From Coleophoma eucalyptorum (lineage: Eukaryota; Ascomycota; Leotiomycetes; Helotiales; Dermateaceae): a stretch of DNA of 64,000 nt. The translations under genes were made by a program, and so were the position numbers. Below, in pieces: positions 44,547 to 56,024 of this stretch (within the stretch, counting starts at the first letter, position 1; every line of letters begins with the position of its first letter). The notes beneath the pieces are model-generated. The model had not been told where the DNA came from and ran no database searches. It worked only from the letters and a program-made list of their open reading frames with translations. The stretch is from assembly GCA_026120035.1 (NCBI GenBank), contig JALRME010000007.1, forward strand, positions 124,001-188,000. The letters run 5' to 3'.

Positions 44547-45944
44547 TTAAAAGGCCCATGCATGCATATCTTCAATCATCCCAACAGCTTTGCCATCTTG
44601 CTTCCAGACCCTAGCATCTTTCATTACAAATGACACCTTTCTCAGCGCTTCTTTGTCAGACCTGGGGTCGGCATCTAACGCAATAATGTCTGCGCGGACG
44701 CCTTCCTCGAACCAGCCAAATCTGACCCCACAAAGATTGCCACCGCAAGCTTCCCATCCCCCAAGCGAGCATGCTTCAAGCACTGCTTCGATCGGAACTC
44801 CAGATTCCGCCATCAATTCCATTTCACGACAATTTCGTCCGTGTCCAACTATTACACATCAGCTAAAGCCAAAAGATAAAGGTCATAAAAGCATACCGGG
44901 CCCAGTATCTGCGCCACATGCCAGTCGAACTCCCATGTCATAAGCCAACTTGACCTGCGCTTTTATATCCGAGAAGCGTTTGGCATGGAGAACTTCACAG
45001 ACCCCAAGAGTTGGCACAAATACGCATTTGTTCCTTTTCATGGCTTGAAATAGCTCCTCGTTCGCATAATAGGCATGCTCGATAGTATTGACTCCCGCTT
45101 CAATCGCCATCAATGCCCCTTCGAGAGTGCCGCAGTGACAAGCAACCGGTGCTTTGGCTAGTTTTGCTTCGCTTACAATCATATTCATCTCCTCCTGCGC
45201 AAATACCAAGACATCAGGATTGGGATCCTCGGGCAAGTGCTTGATGTCAGCAATGTATGGATGTTGCTGATATGGCGGGAATCGCATAACCCTGCGTCGG
45301 TAGTCGGCGAAGAACTTAATCACATCAGCCCCAGCAGCAATGCGACGTCGTACTGCACTTCGTGCACTTTCCGGCCCATCCACTGCTTCACCTCCAGCCG
45401 GAAGACAAGTATGCTCGCTTTCAGTTCGAGGCTCGTAAGATCCCGTACTGGCAAGAACTTTGGTGGCAACAAATAGCCGCGGTCCTGGTATTAGCCCTCT
45501 GTTGATGGCATCGCGCATGTTCGCATCGCTGTTTCCCATTGATTCAGAGCCAAGATCCCTTTGCACTGTCAGCATGATACCTTTCCACTTCAATTGAAAG
45601 AAGTTTCACCTATATGTAGTATAGCCAGCAAGCAGGGCTGTACGGCAGTGGTTGGCCGCTCGCAGAATCCTCTCCACCACACTCTCATCGCGTTTCTGGT
45701 TCACAGATGGTCGCTCTCTGTAGTCATGGAGGAAGATGTGTGTATGTGCGTCAACGAATCCCGGCATCACGATCTTGCCTCGAAGATCAACATCTCCTTC
45801 TGGAACATTTTCTCCGAGTTCCTCTGATCTCTCCGAAACTTCGACAATAGCTCCAGTGCTTGGATTGACCGTAATTGAAATGTCTGTCAAGAAAGCCTTC
45901 TTTTTTGGATCGAAAAGTGTTGACGTATGTATCTTGAAGGTCAT
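44547..45944 (-). CDS. amidohydrolase (imidazolonepropionase/prolidase-like)
   Basis: Three exons (45944-45610, 45558-44897, 44848-44547) give 432 aa. TIM-barrel amidohydrolase marks: VMPGFVDAHTHIFLHD (first metal His pair), GADVIKFF (lysine position), VACHCGT and NTIEHAYY (further His ligands) and the Asp of LACGADTG. The last exon gives VGHGRNCREMELM and the C-terminal barrel-closing beta sandwich GVRADIIALDADP. Members of this clade hydrolyse cyclic amides or Xaa-Pro dipeptides; the native substrate is not predictable. It is divergent from a Dal5-type transporter, which suggests an uptake-hydrolysis pair (inference). Confidence 0.89.
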
Positions 45945-46552
45945 GTCGGCGGTGCAGCAGAGAGAGGTGGCTCGACGTAATGGGCGAAAGAAGTAGAACT
46001 TCACTACTTGTTTTTTTTATTATGAGGACTAAGAAAACTGACGCTTGTAAAGTGATGGCCAGAATTGCCGATTCAAGCATACGGTCGACTTGCGATAATG
46101 CATCGTGAAGCTCTCCACTTTCGGGGCGTAAATATGAGGGGCATGCATTTTGAATCACTATCGTAAAACGATATCGGAGATGGTCACTTTTACCACTGTG
46201 AAATCGCCCATCTCCGATCCCCGCAATAACTGCAGCTGTTGATCCTCGAATCACATTCAGCATCAATTGTATGCCAGTAGCCCGAACCCACTGTGAAATC
46301 CCCCACTAACGGCTTTGGCCTTTCTGAAGATGGTCTGCAAGGATCTCTTTTGTCCAATCGCTAACAACGTGAATCTAGATACCGAGAGAACCCTCTGCCC
46401 GTTGATCTTTGGGCTTTATCATGTGGAAGAACTGTGTATCGCTATATTTGAGGCCTTGTCCGTTGGATAACAATGATTGGAGTTTTTGCCTTTTATAATT
46501 GCACTGTGCTTGTACGAGTCTCTTGCAACACAATTTCTGCACCTCAAACACA
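45945..46552. promoter_or_regulatory. divergent promoter with inverted repeat
   Basis: About 610 bp between an amidohydrolase and an MFS transporter on opposite strands. A perfect 11-bp inverted repeat, ATCGGAGATGG at 46173-46183 and CCATCTCCGAT at 46208-46218, is spaced by 24 bp. It contains the CGG/CCG triplets that zinc-cluster proteins bind. The phrase CCACTGTGAAATC also occurs twice nearby (about 46193 and 46289). A shared operator is plausible. Confidence 0.6.
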
Positions 46553-48448
46553 ATGTCCTCTCCGACTACTACAGATGAGAAGATCGCCACACAAGATACC
46601 GTAAATTTTCCCGAAAATGACAGCATTGAGGAGGGTATTATGAAAGATGTCAAAGGCAAAGATGAAGCTCTGAATTATGTTCAGCTGACGGCAATGGAAA
46701 TCGATGAGGATACAGATAAGAAAATTCGTCGCAAAATCGATCGTCATCTTTTACCATGGATGTGCATTCTATATCTTCTACAGTATCTTGACAAGACAAC
46801 TTTGAGTTACGCGTCCGCTATGAATATTAAAGCTGAAACATCTATGAGTGCTATCGAATACTCCTGGTATGACAAATTTCTCTAGAATAGGGAACCCGAG
46901 CTGATAATGCGCCAGGGCCGGTTCGATCTTCTATTGCGGATATCTCGTCTTCGAGTATCCTCATAACCGCTTGATGCAGAAGCTCCCGTGAGAACCTTTC
47001 TTATTCTACATGGTATTTTGTCTAATATTTGTAGTCTTGGGCGGTACATCTCTACATCTGTTATCATCTGGGGTGGATTGCTTGCCTGTCATGCTGCCTG
47101 CCACAATGCGGCTGGCATATTACTGTGTCGGTTCTTCTTGGGTGCTATGGAAGGTGCTGTAACAGCAGGGTTCGTTTTAATCATGTCGCAATGGTACCGT
47201 AGTCAAGAGCAAACCTTCCGTACGGGGATATGGTTCTGCTTCAACGGCACCTCCCAGATTGTAAGTGCTAGCCTAAATGATGATTATCCTTGCTGACAGT
47301 CTCAAAGGTTGGCGGCGTCCTTGCATATGGCGTTGCTCGGGGCTTCCAGGAAAACCTATCGATCACATTTTCTTCCTGGAAAGCAATGTTCCTCATTACT
47401 GGACTCACAACAGCAGCATTTGGGGCCCTGATGTACTACTTCCTCCCGGATTCTCCAGCAAGTGCAAAGTGGTTGGACAAAGAAGAACGTATGATTGCCA
47501 TCGAGCGTCTCCGTGGAAATCAACAAGGCCTCGGAAGCAAGGTTTTCAAGATGTATCAGGTCAAAGAAGCGTTCACTGATCCACGTGTACGTCTATCTCC
47601 CTCCATATTTCTCTTTGTAATATTAATTTATCATAGACTTACCTACTCATTCTTTTTGGCATTACATCTAACATCCCAAACGGAGGAATCACCGTTTATT
47701 TGTAAGAAAAGCGCATCATCTTTTGTTAGCGAACTAACAGTAATACAGCACTCAACTTATCCAGGGGTACGGGTTTGATGCACAGACGACCTTTCTAATT
47801 GCAATGCCTGGAGGAATTGTCGAAATATGGTCTGTTTTATTCATACCTTGGATCGCAGAAAGATACCAGCAAAGATATCTTGGTGCGGTGGCCGGTATGT
47901 TGTGTGGTTTGTTCGGAATCAGCCTTATGGCTGGACTAGGTAAGCTACCACCGTGAGCATTACAGAACTTTACCTTACATTACACAGCTATGAAGGATCC
48001 ATTGCACGATACAATCGGACAGCTTGTTGGTTATTACATTACAATTGGGAATTCTGCTACAGCATTGACCATTATTCTTGGCAGCATTTCTTCGAACACA
48101 GGTAAGGCTTGAGTTACTCGTAAAAATTTTAGGAACTAAGAGTTTATAGCTGGCTATACTAAGAAGACAACTGTCAATGCCCTCAATTTGATGGCATATT
48201 GTATTGGGTTCATCATAGGTCCTCAAACTTTCCGCGATGGGCCACATTACTACAAGGCAAAGTACAACATTATTGTGCAATGGACTCTTGCAGCAGCCTG
48301 TTGCCTAGGACTCTATTTTGTTAACAAACGTGAAAACAAGAAGAGGGAGGAGCAGTGGCAAGCTGATGGTTGCCCTCCCCAGCCAGCCGGTCAAGAATTT
48401 TTAGACTTGACTGATGGAGAGAATAAATACTTTAGATATGCTTTATAG
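46553..48448 (+). CDS. MFS transporter, anion:cation symporter (Dal5/Tna1-like)
   Basis: Eight exons joined by seven introns give a 12-span transporter of about 500 aa. The N terminus is acidic and cytosolic. Typical Dal5-family blocks are KIDRHLLPWMCILYLLQYLDKTTLSYA, YSWAGSIFYCGYLVFEYPHNRLMQKLP, LCRFFLGAMEGAVTAGFVLIMSQWY, YFLPDSPASAKWL, ERLRGNQQGLGSK, FTQLIQGYGFDAQTT and the C-terminal FLDLTDGENKYFRYAL. Relatives import allantoate, nicotinate, ureidosuccinate, biotin or dipeptides. Start ATG is 46553. The divergent partner amidohydrolase makes a cyclic amide or dipeptide substrate attractive, but this is inference. Confidence 0.91.
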
Positions 48449-49091
48449 GTGGCCTATGATAGAAATAATCACCCTTTGGAGTATTTTAGTTAGATTATAT
48501 GAATTGTGTAAGGGATGTAACTTTTAGATTTAGCAGGATTATTACTAGCCATTAGGGGATAAGGTTATGAAGTGCAGATAATAGCATATCGGTTACAGCT
48601 ATTGCACATTTGGAACAGACTTACAATCATTAAAATTCTATTCTGAACTTCAATGGCCAAATGAAATAAGTATTGGGTTAGTAGAAGATAGCAAAATATC
48701 AAATTTAAATCTACACCTACTTGTGGAGATAACCTTTGTACATGTGATGGCCTATGGAAATGATCTAATAAACTATAAAGATACATCTGCCGTGTTGCCG
48801 CAATCGAAAAAGTATCTATACAATACCTTATCGGCTGCAGATAGAGCGGGTAAGCCATATTGGCCGTGGGCGGAAAACACCACAATTCTTGTCGTTATCC
48901 GCGCGGACTTCGCAATCCTTGTCTGCAAATCCTCCTTGTTTTTATGTCTTTGATATTTTCAGGTACCTTGGTCCCAAATTTAGATTAATCAATTCCCAGA
49001 TCTCTATCAATATAGGAATATCTTAATCAACCTCAGAATGTGAAGACGAAGTTCCATTCGAATCGTAAAACGGCCTTTTCTATCATTTACC
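48449..49091. other. intergenic, no gene seen
   Basis: About 640 bp, AT-rich. Carries the 3' flank of the transporter and the promoter of the acyltransferase-like gene at 49092. Confidence 0.5.
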
Positions 49092-50204
49092 ATGTCTGCA
49101 AAGCTTTCCTCATCAGTGACAATGGAGCACCCCATTGTGAAAACAGTCCATTGCTCCGGCTCCCCATACGAGATTGGCTTCACACATGGAAGTTGTGCTT
49201 CAACAGAAATCCACAACAACATCGCCACCTACACTTTCTTCTTTGCCGAAACAGCTAAGATTACTTGGTCCCAGGCTCGTCTACGAGCGACACAATTCGT
49301 CCCAACTCTTCAAGAAAAGTACCCGGAGATACTCGAAGAAATGAAGGGCATTGCTGATGGGGTTGGATCTGGACTGGTTATGGAAGATGTTCTTGCACTC
49401 AACGTCCGTAGCGAAATTGCCCTGACGAACTATTCAGACGGGTGTACTGCAATCGCTCAAATAACCTCTGCTAGCAGAGCATTCCTAGCACAAAATTGGG
49501 ATTGGTTAGCTGAACTGAATGCGGGCATGGTGTTCTTGGACATCAAGCCGGCAGGCCAAGACATCACTATGAAGTTTCTCTCTGAAGCCGGCCTTGTGGG
49601 AAAATATGGGATGAACTCGTATGGGTTAGGATTGGTGACAAACGCATTACGGTCAGGGTCTATTAACACGACAAACTTCCCGGTCCACGTAATGCATAGG
49701 AAGATCATGGAAAATGCGAAAACTTATGATGAAGCAGTTGCTATCATTGAGAAATATGGGCTGGCATGCACTATGAATTACATTATTGGAGACAAGCATG
49801 GAAATTTTGGAAACATCGAATGCTCACCTTTGGGGAATACCATCACCCTGCCTGGAGTGGACGGTTTTGTCGCTCACACGAACCATCTATGCGGGATAAA
49901 TCGTCCAGCAAATCTTCGAGACCACCCTTCGCCAAATTCGTTTTCGAGGCTGGAGAGAATCAAGGAGTTGACGGAGTTGGACAAAGTTAGAGGAGTCGCT
50001 GCATCGTTTCAGAGTATTAGAGCAAGATTATCGGACGAACAGGGCTCTCCTTATTCAATATGTCGAGACAGACCCCCAGGAGCTGAGGGTATGGAGAAAA
50101 TGACAACCTTGAGTACAATCATAATGGATCTGGCAGCTTCTACAGCAAAGATCACAATTGGACGACCCTGTGACGATCTACCTGTTATTGAATGGTCTTT
50201 TTAG
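49092..50204 (+). CDS. acyl-CoA:6-aminopenicillanate acyltransferase-like Ntn hydrolase (C45)
   Basis: A 370-aa intronless protein of the PenDE/C45 family. These proteins cleave themselves before a cysteine that becomes the N-terminal nucleophile. The expected site is the Gly117-Cys118 pair in YSDGCTAIA, at the same relative place as Gly102-Cys103 in PenDE. Further family marks are SPYEIGFTHG near the N terminus, FLAQNWDW, GLVGKYGMNSYGLGLVTN and FVAHTNHL. No peroxisomal SKL-type C terminus is present (it ends EWSF). Fungal relatives outside penicillin producers are common and hydrolyse or transfer acyl amides. It neighbours an SDR and a CYP504-like P450, suggesting a small aromatic/acyl-amide pathway (inference). 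A second Met at residue 11 is an alternative start. Confidence 0.9.
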   Translation: MSAKLSSSVTMEHPIVKTVHCSGSPYEIGFTHGSCASTEIHNNIATYTFFFAETAKITWSQARLRATQFVPTLQEKYPEILEEMKGIADGVGSGLVMEDVLALNVRSEIALTNYSDGCTAIAQITSASRAFLAQNWDWLAELNAGMVFLDIKPAGQDITMKFLSEAGLVGKYGMNSYGLGLVTNALRSGSINTTNFPVHVMHRKIMENAKTYDEAVAIIEKYGLACTMNYIIGDKHGNFGNIECSPLGNTITLPGVDGFVAHTNHLCGINRPANLRDHPSPNSFSRLERIKELTELDKVRGVAASFQSIRARLSDEQGSPYSICRDRPPGAEGMEKMTTLSTIIMDLAASTAKITIGRPCDDLPVIEWSF

Positions 50205-50396
50205 CGTATATTGATAAATCAACTGTGCTTCTATAATTGTGCATGTCCACAAATATTGACAACCGCATAGATATTCAACTGCTCTTTTTATCGATAATTA
50301 AAGACATGGAAGATTCAAATTAGAATCAATCTCTATATTTAATTCTCCATAAATCATTATGTCATCTTCAGGATATCATGATAAGCATTGATACAG

Positions 50397-51384
50397 CTAC
50401 AATCTACTTGAAATCTTTCCTGCCGCCACGAGCAATCGACCACCATCAACAACTAAATTTGCCCCTGTAACATATGCTCCAGCAGACGACACTACATATA
50501 GAACAGTAGCTGCCATTTCTTGTTCAGTACCTGCCCTTCTAGCAGGCATCTGAGACGCGAATCGCATGTTGGATTCAGGATGTTTCGGGTCGCTTGGATT
50601 CATATTGCTGGGGAACAATCCTGGATTGATTGAGTTGACACGAACTATATAGACTTGTTAATTTAAGTTTCCCTCAAGATAGTTGAGAATCGGCTTACTG
50701 TAATGGTCTGCGAACTCAGCCGCCATGATCTTTACTAAATGATCCACAGCCGCTTTCGACATCTGGTATGCGGGAACAAATTGAGCAGTGTGCATACTTG
50801 CAGCACTACTGAACATTGTGATCGACCCTCGTCCGTCGCCTTTCTTCGCTGCGGCACCGAGTAAGTCTAGAAGTCCTGCGGCCAGATAATATTGCGCATA
50901 GAGATTGATCCGGAACGAATAATCAAGCTCCTCGAAGGAGAGGGAGTTTGTGGCTTCAACCAGCTTTTCCAATGACTGGCCCGGCTCGAATGTAATTTTG
51001 TTGGTCTTTCGAATACCAGCGCACATAATCAACATGTCGACTTCTTTGTGAGTAGACTTGATCTGGGTAACTACCTGTGCCAAGCTAGATTTGTCGCTCA
51101 AATCGCCTTGGACTCTAAATTATTGCATTAGTTGTTCACTCAGCTGTTTCCATGCCGACATCTTACTTATTAATACATCCAGACAGCTTCAACTCTTTGC
51201 TCATCGCCTGCAACTCTCCTTCCACCGAGTCTAGACGGTCTTGGAACATATCGATTAACGTGACAGAAGCGCCGTTCGCATACAAACCTTTGGCAATCAT
51301 CCTCCCAAGCCCGCTACCTCCCCCGGTAATAACAGCAGTACGTCCGGAGACATCGAACATATTCTTTGCCAGAAATTTTGCCAT
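50397..51384 (-). CDS. short-chain dehydrogenase/reductase
   Basis: Three exons (51384-51177, 51112-50699, 50644-50397) give 289 aa. Rossmann motif TGGGSGLGRMIAKG, then the structural NAG-like CAGIRK, the active serine in MFSSAAS and the YQMSK catalytic pair. The end RVNSINPGLFPSNM and GAYVTGANLVVDGGRL is classic for the family. ATG 51384 has a good context (ACAATGGC). The second exon's acceptor is the second of two overlapping AGs (TAGAG), required by frame. Redox partner of the adjacent P450 pathway is plausible; the substrate is unknown. Confidence 0.9.
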
Positions 51385-51909
51385 TGTATTGTTGTCGCTT
51401 TTCAATGTTTTCCACGTGTAGTTTTCACAGTTTAATGTACTTGTAGTAGATGTTAGAAAGATCTTGTCTCAAATGCTTTGGATGCCTCAACTATCATTGC
51501 ATCATGCATATATCTTTCCCTTAACTCCTCGAATGAAATCGGGATCTATTTTGTGGGGTCCAACATGGTTATCAAGAATGCGCTGCATATAACCACATAC
51601 GCTAGGTGATCTCCGTCTCAATCCCTTATCTATGGTAACAGAAGTGGGTTGGTAGCCGGGCTACGGCCGCGTCTCAGTAGTTTCCAAGGTCAAAGCCGTA
51701 ACTCATGAAATTTCACACAACCGAGCGAAAGGGCTTGCAGAGGGGTATACCAAATGGTACGATTGGAGGAAGCACATTTGGAGGTAGCTTGAACTGCTGG
51801 TTCTGCATCACTCCGGAAAGCCCTCAGGATTGTTCAAAACCAGCAATAAAAACCTACTACTGCAGCTAAATATCAAAACGCATTTTCGAATTATCTTTTT
51901 CATGCCAAA
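51385..51909. promoter_or_regulatory. divergent promoter, SDR and P450
   Basis: 525 bp between divergent start codons of the SDR and the P450. No gene seen; CGG/CCG triplets are present (51655-51670) but no clean palindrome. Confidence 0.5.
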
Positions 51910-53686
51910 ATGGCCATAGCTACACTGATATCAAACAACACAGTCGCATTGTTAGGAGTATCGTTGATTGGGAGCTTAATTGTCTGGATTTACAAGCATG
52001 CGTTTGGCACCGATATTCCAAAACTTGCCGGGATACCAGAACTACCGGGAGCTCTTCCGTTTTACGGTCATCTAAAAGTTCTGGGCAAAGACCATGCGAC
52101 AGCATTCCAAATGTTTGGGGAGAAAGAAAATGCTGGTGTTGTGCAAGCTAAACTTGGAAATCGCCGAATTATCGTCTTGAACACTTTTGAAGCTGCTCAA
52201 GAATGGATTGTAAAGAATGCCACTGCAACCATTGACCGTCCACTCTTTTGGACTTTCCATGGAATTTTGAGCAAGAGTCAAGGCGAGAGAAACTTCCTAA
52301 CTTATCACTCACTTAGAAGAAAGCTAAGTGTGTATTAGGAGGCACAATAGGTACAGCACCATGGTCAGAGAGTGCGAAGCGTCGAAGGACAGCTGTCGGT
52401 GCAATCATGACAAGGCCAGCCATCCAAAAATCAGCCAAGATGCTCGATTTAGAAACAAGCGCGTTAGTTGAAGGCCTGTTCCTCGCCTCGAAGTCAGAAA
52501 CTGGCAAGACGAGCATAGAAGTCGATCCAAGAATCTACTTCTCGCGAGAAGCACTCAATCTGACGTTAATGATGTGCTACGCCAGCCGTATTGCAGATAT
52601 TGATGATCCACTCCTTCACAATATCCTTGAGGTCGCACATTCTGTCTCCAGGTGAGATTTATCTCTATCATAAATGAGCTTGGACTAATGAGGTAGCTTC
52701 CGTTCCACCAACAATAACCCTCAAGACTATGTCCCTTTCCTTCGCTATCTTCCCACCAGCGAAAGAACTAAGGTAGCAATTCAAAACCGAGAGCGACGAG
52801 ATCAGTGGCTGGATGAGCTTCTCAATAGAGTTCGAAATGCCATGGACGAAGGCAGATCGCTTCCTTGCTTATCTGAAGGGCTTCTGAAGGACAAAGGAAC
52901 TAGTAAGCTTACAGATAGTAAGTTTTCTGTGAACATTGTGTGAAAATTAAGTCATTGATTCTATACAGGTGAACTTAAATCCATCAATGTCTCGCTGGTT
53001 TCTGGCGGGTTTGAAACCGTCTCAATGACTTCTCTCGCTGGCTTGGCATACCTCTCTACCAAGGACGGGCTTAGGATCCAGGAAAGAGCTTACGAAGAAA
53101 TCATGAAAGTTTACACCAGGCCTGGCGAGGCATGGGAGAAATGCATAACCGAAGAGACTGTGCCATACGTTGTTGCCCTCGTTAGAGAAATGCTCCGATA
53201 TTATGCAGCAATTCCTATTCTCCCGCCCCGCCAGACGATGACAAGCTTTAACTGGAGAGGAATCATTATTCCTAAGGGATTGAGTGTGTACATGAATGGG
53301 CAAGCTATAAACCATGACCCACATGTCTATGGACCTGATGTAAATCTTTTCCGCCCAGAGAGATGGCTTGGTGATGAGGCGGAGTCTTCACCACCATTGC
53401 CTCACCATTTCTCCTTTGGGGCTGGATCAAGAGCATGCACAGCCATTGCTTTAACACACCGAATAATGTATGCAACATTCGTTCGTCTAATCGTCAGCTT
53501 CAAGATCACGGCTTCTAAGACATCGACTCCTGTTACTGACTACATTGATTACGCCGAGGACAGAGCCGCGCAAACTTCAATGTGCAAACGATATAAGATT
53601 GTGCTGGAAGAGAGATCGGACCGTGAAGTGTTAGTAAATAACCTCGAAAACTCGAGAGCCGCCACTCAAGGTATTACTCTTTCATA
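51910..53686 (+). CDS. cytochrome P450, CYP504-like (phenylacetate hydroxylase family)
   Basis: Five exons give about 520 aa. An N-terminal anchor (residues 12-28) is followed by GTDIPKLAGIPELPGALPFYGHL. Then come ATIDRPLFWTFHGILSKSQ, GGTIGTAPWSESAKRRRTAV, SFRSTNNNPQDYVPFLRYLP, the I helix VSLVSGGFETVSMT (the usual acidic-threonine pair altered), the K-helix ExxR in REMLR, LFRPERWL and the heme loop FSFGAGSRACTA with the cysteine ligand. The overall pattern matches the CYP504 phenylacetate 2-hydroxylase clade. Intron 1 (52283-52338) best fits a GC-AG intron. Endoplasmic-reticulum bound; likely oxidises a small aromatic acid or amide. Substrate not proven. Confidence 0.9.
52283..52338 (+). other. 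candidate GC-AG intron in the P450 gene
   Basis: Donor CAAG|GCGAGA and acceptor GTATTAG restore SKSQGGTIGTAPW, matching the family's SSQGFTIGT block. A GT donor seven bases upstream (AGA|GTCAAG region, A|GTCAAGG) also stays in frame but drops conserved Ser-Gln. Transcript data would decide. Confidence 0.6.
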
Positions 53687-53797
53687 GATAAGTGTCGATT
53701 GGTGCTATCAAGGGTAATCTAGCATACCTTGAGACATCCTAGTCGCCAGGTATAAAGCAAAGTACAAACCAGAATAACGCGCTTCTACTAAACATGG

Positions 53798-55636
53798 CTA
53801 CTCCATAACTCCCCATAGTAGTGACAAGAACGTTTCCCAGACTTCTACATAGATGGATCCTTCCTTCCAACGCTCAGAAAGTGATGACAAAAGTGCTGAA
53901 CATTTGGTTAAAGGACTCATGGCTGTACTTGTTCCAATGCTCGATAGACCGCCTGGAAAGGTTGTAGTCTGGCGTAGGATGATAATATAGACTGACCAAA
54001 CAGCACCAGCTTCAAGTATGCGCTCAAAAGCCAGCCAAATACTGACAATCTTCGCATCTCGTCGTGCCTGCACAAATTTGTTGATAGTTACAGATGCGGC
54101 GTTGGCTATAAGACGAATTAAATGCGGAGCGACTTCCAGTGGTTGATTGGCGAGTATATCGTCGATTTTTGATGTGAAAACCGGATGTAGTGCAAGGTAC
54201 ATAGTTGAAGATGCCATATTCATAGATGATGACAATACCCCTGGCTGGAGTCTCAGTTCTTCCGGTATCAAGCTCTCTAAATGAGCAGCAGTCTCATTGC
54301 GACCTGCAGAGAATGTTTGCATGATTTTCTGCAACTGTGCAAGGACGATTAAAGTTTCTGAGCTGTTGTTCGAGCTAAAGAGCTTGTCAGCCTCCACAAC
54401 AGGCCATATTTCAAATATGCGCAATTGGTGTCGGAAATGGCGTGCGAGGCATCTAGTATTTCGATTAGCTTAAACAGTATAATTATCGAGACGTTCCTAC
54501 CCTTCCAATTTCAGAACACAGTATTGAAGGCGTCGAAACGTGATGTCGTAAGGTTGTGCGCTAAAGCAATACTCTGAATCAAGTTGTTCCATACTTGCAA
54601 GTGCGCGGCCAAGCAAGCTCCAGATCTCATTTGAGGTAGGTTTCACGAGCTCCAGTACAGCGGCAAAGCAGATGGCGCTAATGACCTGTTGCAGTCGCAG
54701 GATTGAATTCTGTGGCTTAGTAACTCGAAATTCAGAGTGCGCCGACATGAAAGAATCTTGGCAAAGGTCTGCAATGGTTGCAAGAGTTGAGTCAAGGTCC
54801 CTGGCCGCGAGAGCAGAGCCAATGGCAAGAACTGCAGAAGTAGCTAAGCTATCTGCGTGGTCAGGATTAGACACGCTCCACCGGAGCGGGTTCTCCTGCT
54901 CCAAAAGATGGGATTCTTGATTTCTTGAAAGAAGGGGGTATTCTGGCTGAATCACCTTTAAGAAATGAGAAATGAATGAGTTCTGTATTGGTGGTGTGAG
55001 AACAGAAGGAAGGTCAACCTTCTTTGCCGTCCTTGGGGGAAATGTAATCGGGAAGGGTGAATCCGCTACTATAGACGAGCCCTTCAGTAGAGAAGCCATC
55101 GAATATTCTATATTCTGGGGCATATATTTCAAATGCCACTTTCCAATGGCTTTCAATAGCTGCTGCATGAGCCGTGCAGAACTGCCTGGCCCAACATAGG
55201 TGGTTGATACATAGACAGATTTTGTCGAGTCACTGCTAATGCCCAGTTGATATTCCTGCTGGGTCCTTGGATTTGAGCGCATATCATTCTGTTCTCTAGG
55301 GAATTGCTGAATATTCGTCTCTTCCTGAAGACTCTGTATCTGGAGCCTTAGCTCCTTTGTTCTCTGCTCCAGGGAATGGCAATATCTGTGCTCACTATTA
55401 GCAGGAGCACCTTTCAGGTCGGAGCCTTCACACACCGACGAGGAATATCTTCTTTAAGAGCCTCGTCATAGAACAGACATTCAATATCGGCCAAAAAACA
55501 ATTATTACATCCTAGTATATTGCGGTCACACTGCTCTTCATCTCAGAATCTAGTCGCCTGTGAGGACATGTGATCGTCTGCCCACCTTAATCCTGCGTTT
55601 CCTGCATCTCTTGCAGGTTTGTAGTACTATTGACAT
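53798..55636 (-). CDS. Zn(II)2Cys6 transcription factor
   Basis: Four exons (55636-55586, 55530-55436, 55394-54501, 54452-53798) give 564 aa. The zinc cluster is split by the first intron: CKRCRKRRIK, then CDRNILGCNNCFLADIEC (C-x2-C-x6-C-x6-C-x2-C-x6-C). A short coiled-coil segment (CHSLEQRTKELRLQIQSLQEE region) follows. The C-terminal half is helical and leucine-rich, without a clear fungal_trans domain. It is convergent with the P450 gene (about 110 bp between stops) and head to head with another zinc-cluster regulator, so it is a candidate controller of the local cluster (inference). Confidence 0.86.
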
Positions 55637-56024
55637 GCTGTGACTTTTGATTGTTTACAATTCTTGTTAACCAAATATTGAATTCTGTATTCAACCAGAC
55701 CATGAGAAGCACGTTACCCCCACTAATAGAGAAGGAGACCCACAAAGCTTAGCTTGGCTTTACCCGCAGCGACTTTGCTTGATAAAGCAAGTTGAAGTGT
55801 TTGTTTCAGTCTGAAAATGAAGCGATATTCACACTGATGACAATACTATATACACTCCATGGTTAGTAGTCAAAGGGTTCCTCTCTGGCGTTATACGAGA
55901 AAATCAATAACCATAAAACGACGCTGCTATAGTGGGGGGCACCTGATCCATATTATTTCCCACCCACTTAATCGCCATAATCGCGACCATGAATTAAAGC
56001 ACAATATTCACGGATCTTCGTACA
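55637..56024. promoter_or_regulatory. shared promoter of two head-to-head regulators
   Basis: 388 bp separate the start codons of two divergent zinc-cluster genes. Short enough for a shared or bidirectional promoter; no distinct operator recognised. Confidence 0.5.

Noticed and set aside
49092..50204. Penicillin biosynthesis cluster
   Set aside because: No ACV synthetase or IPN synthase nearby; C45-type proteins are widespread in fungi that make no penicillin.
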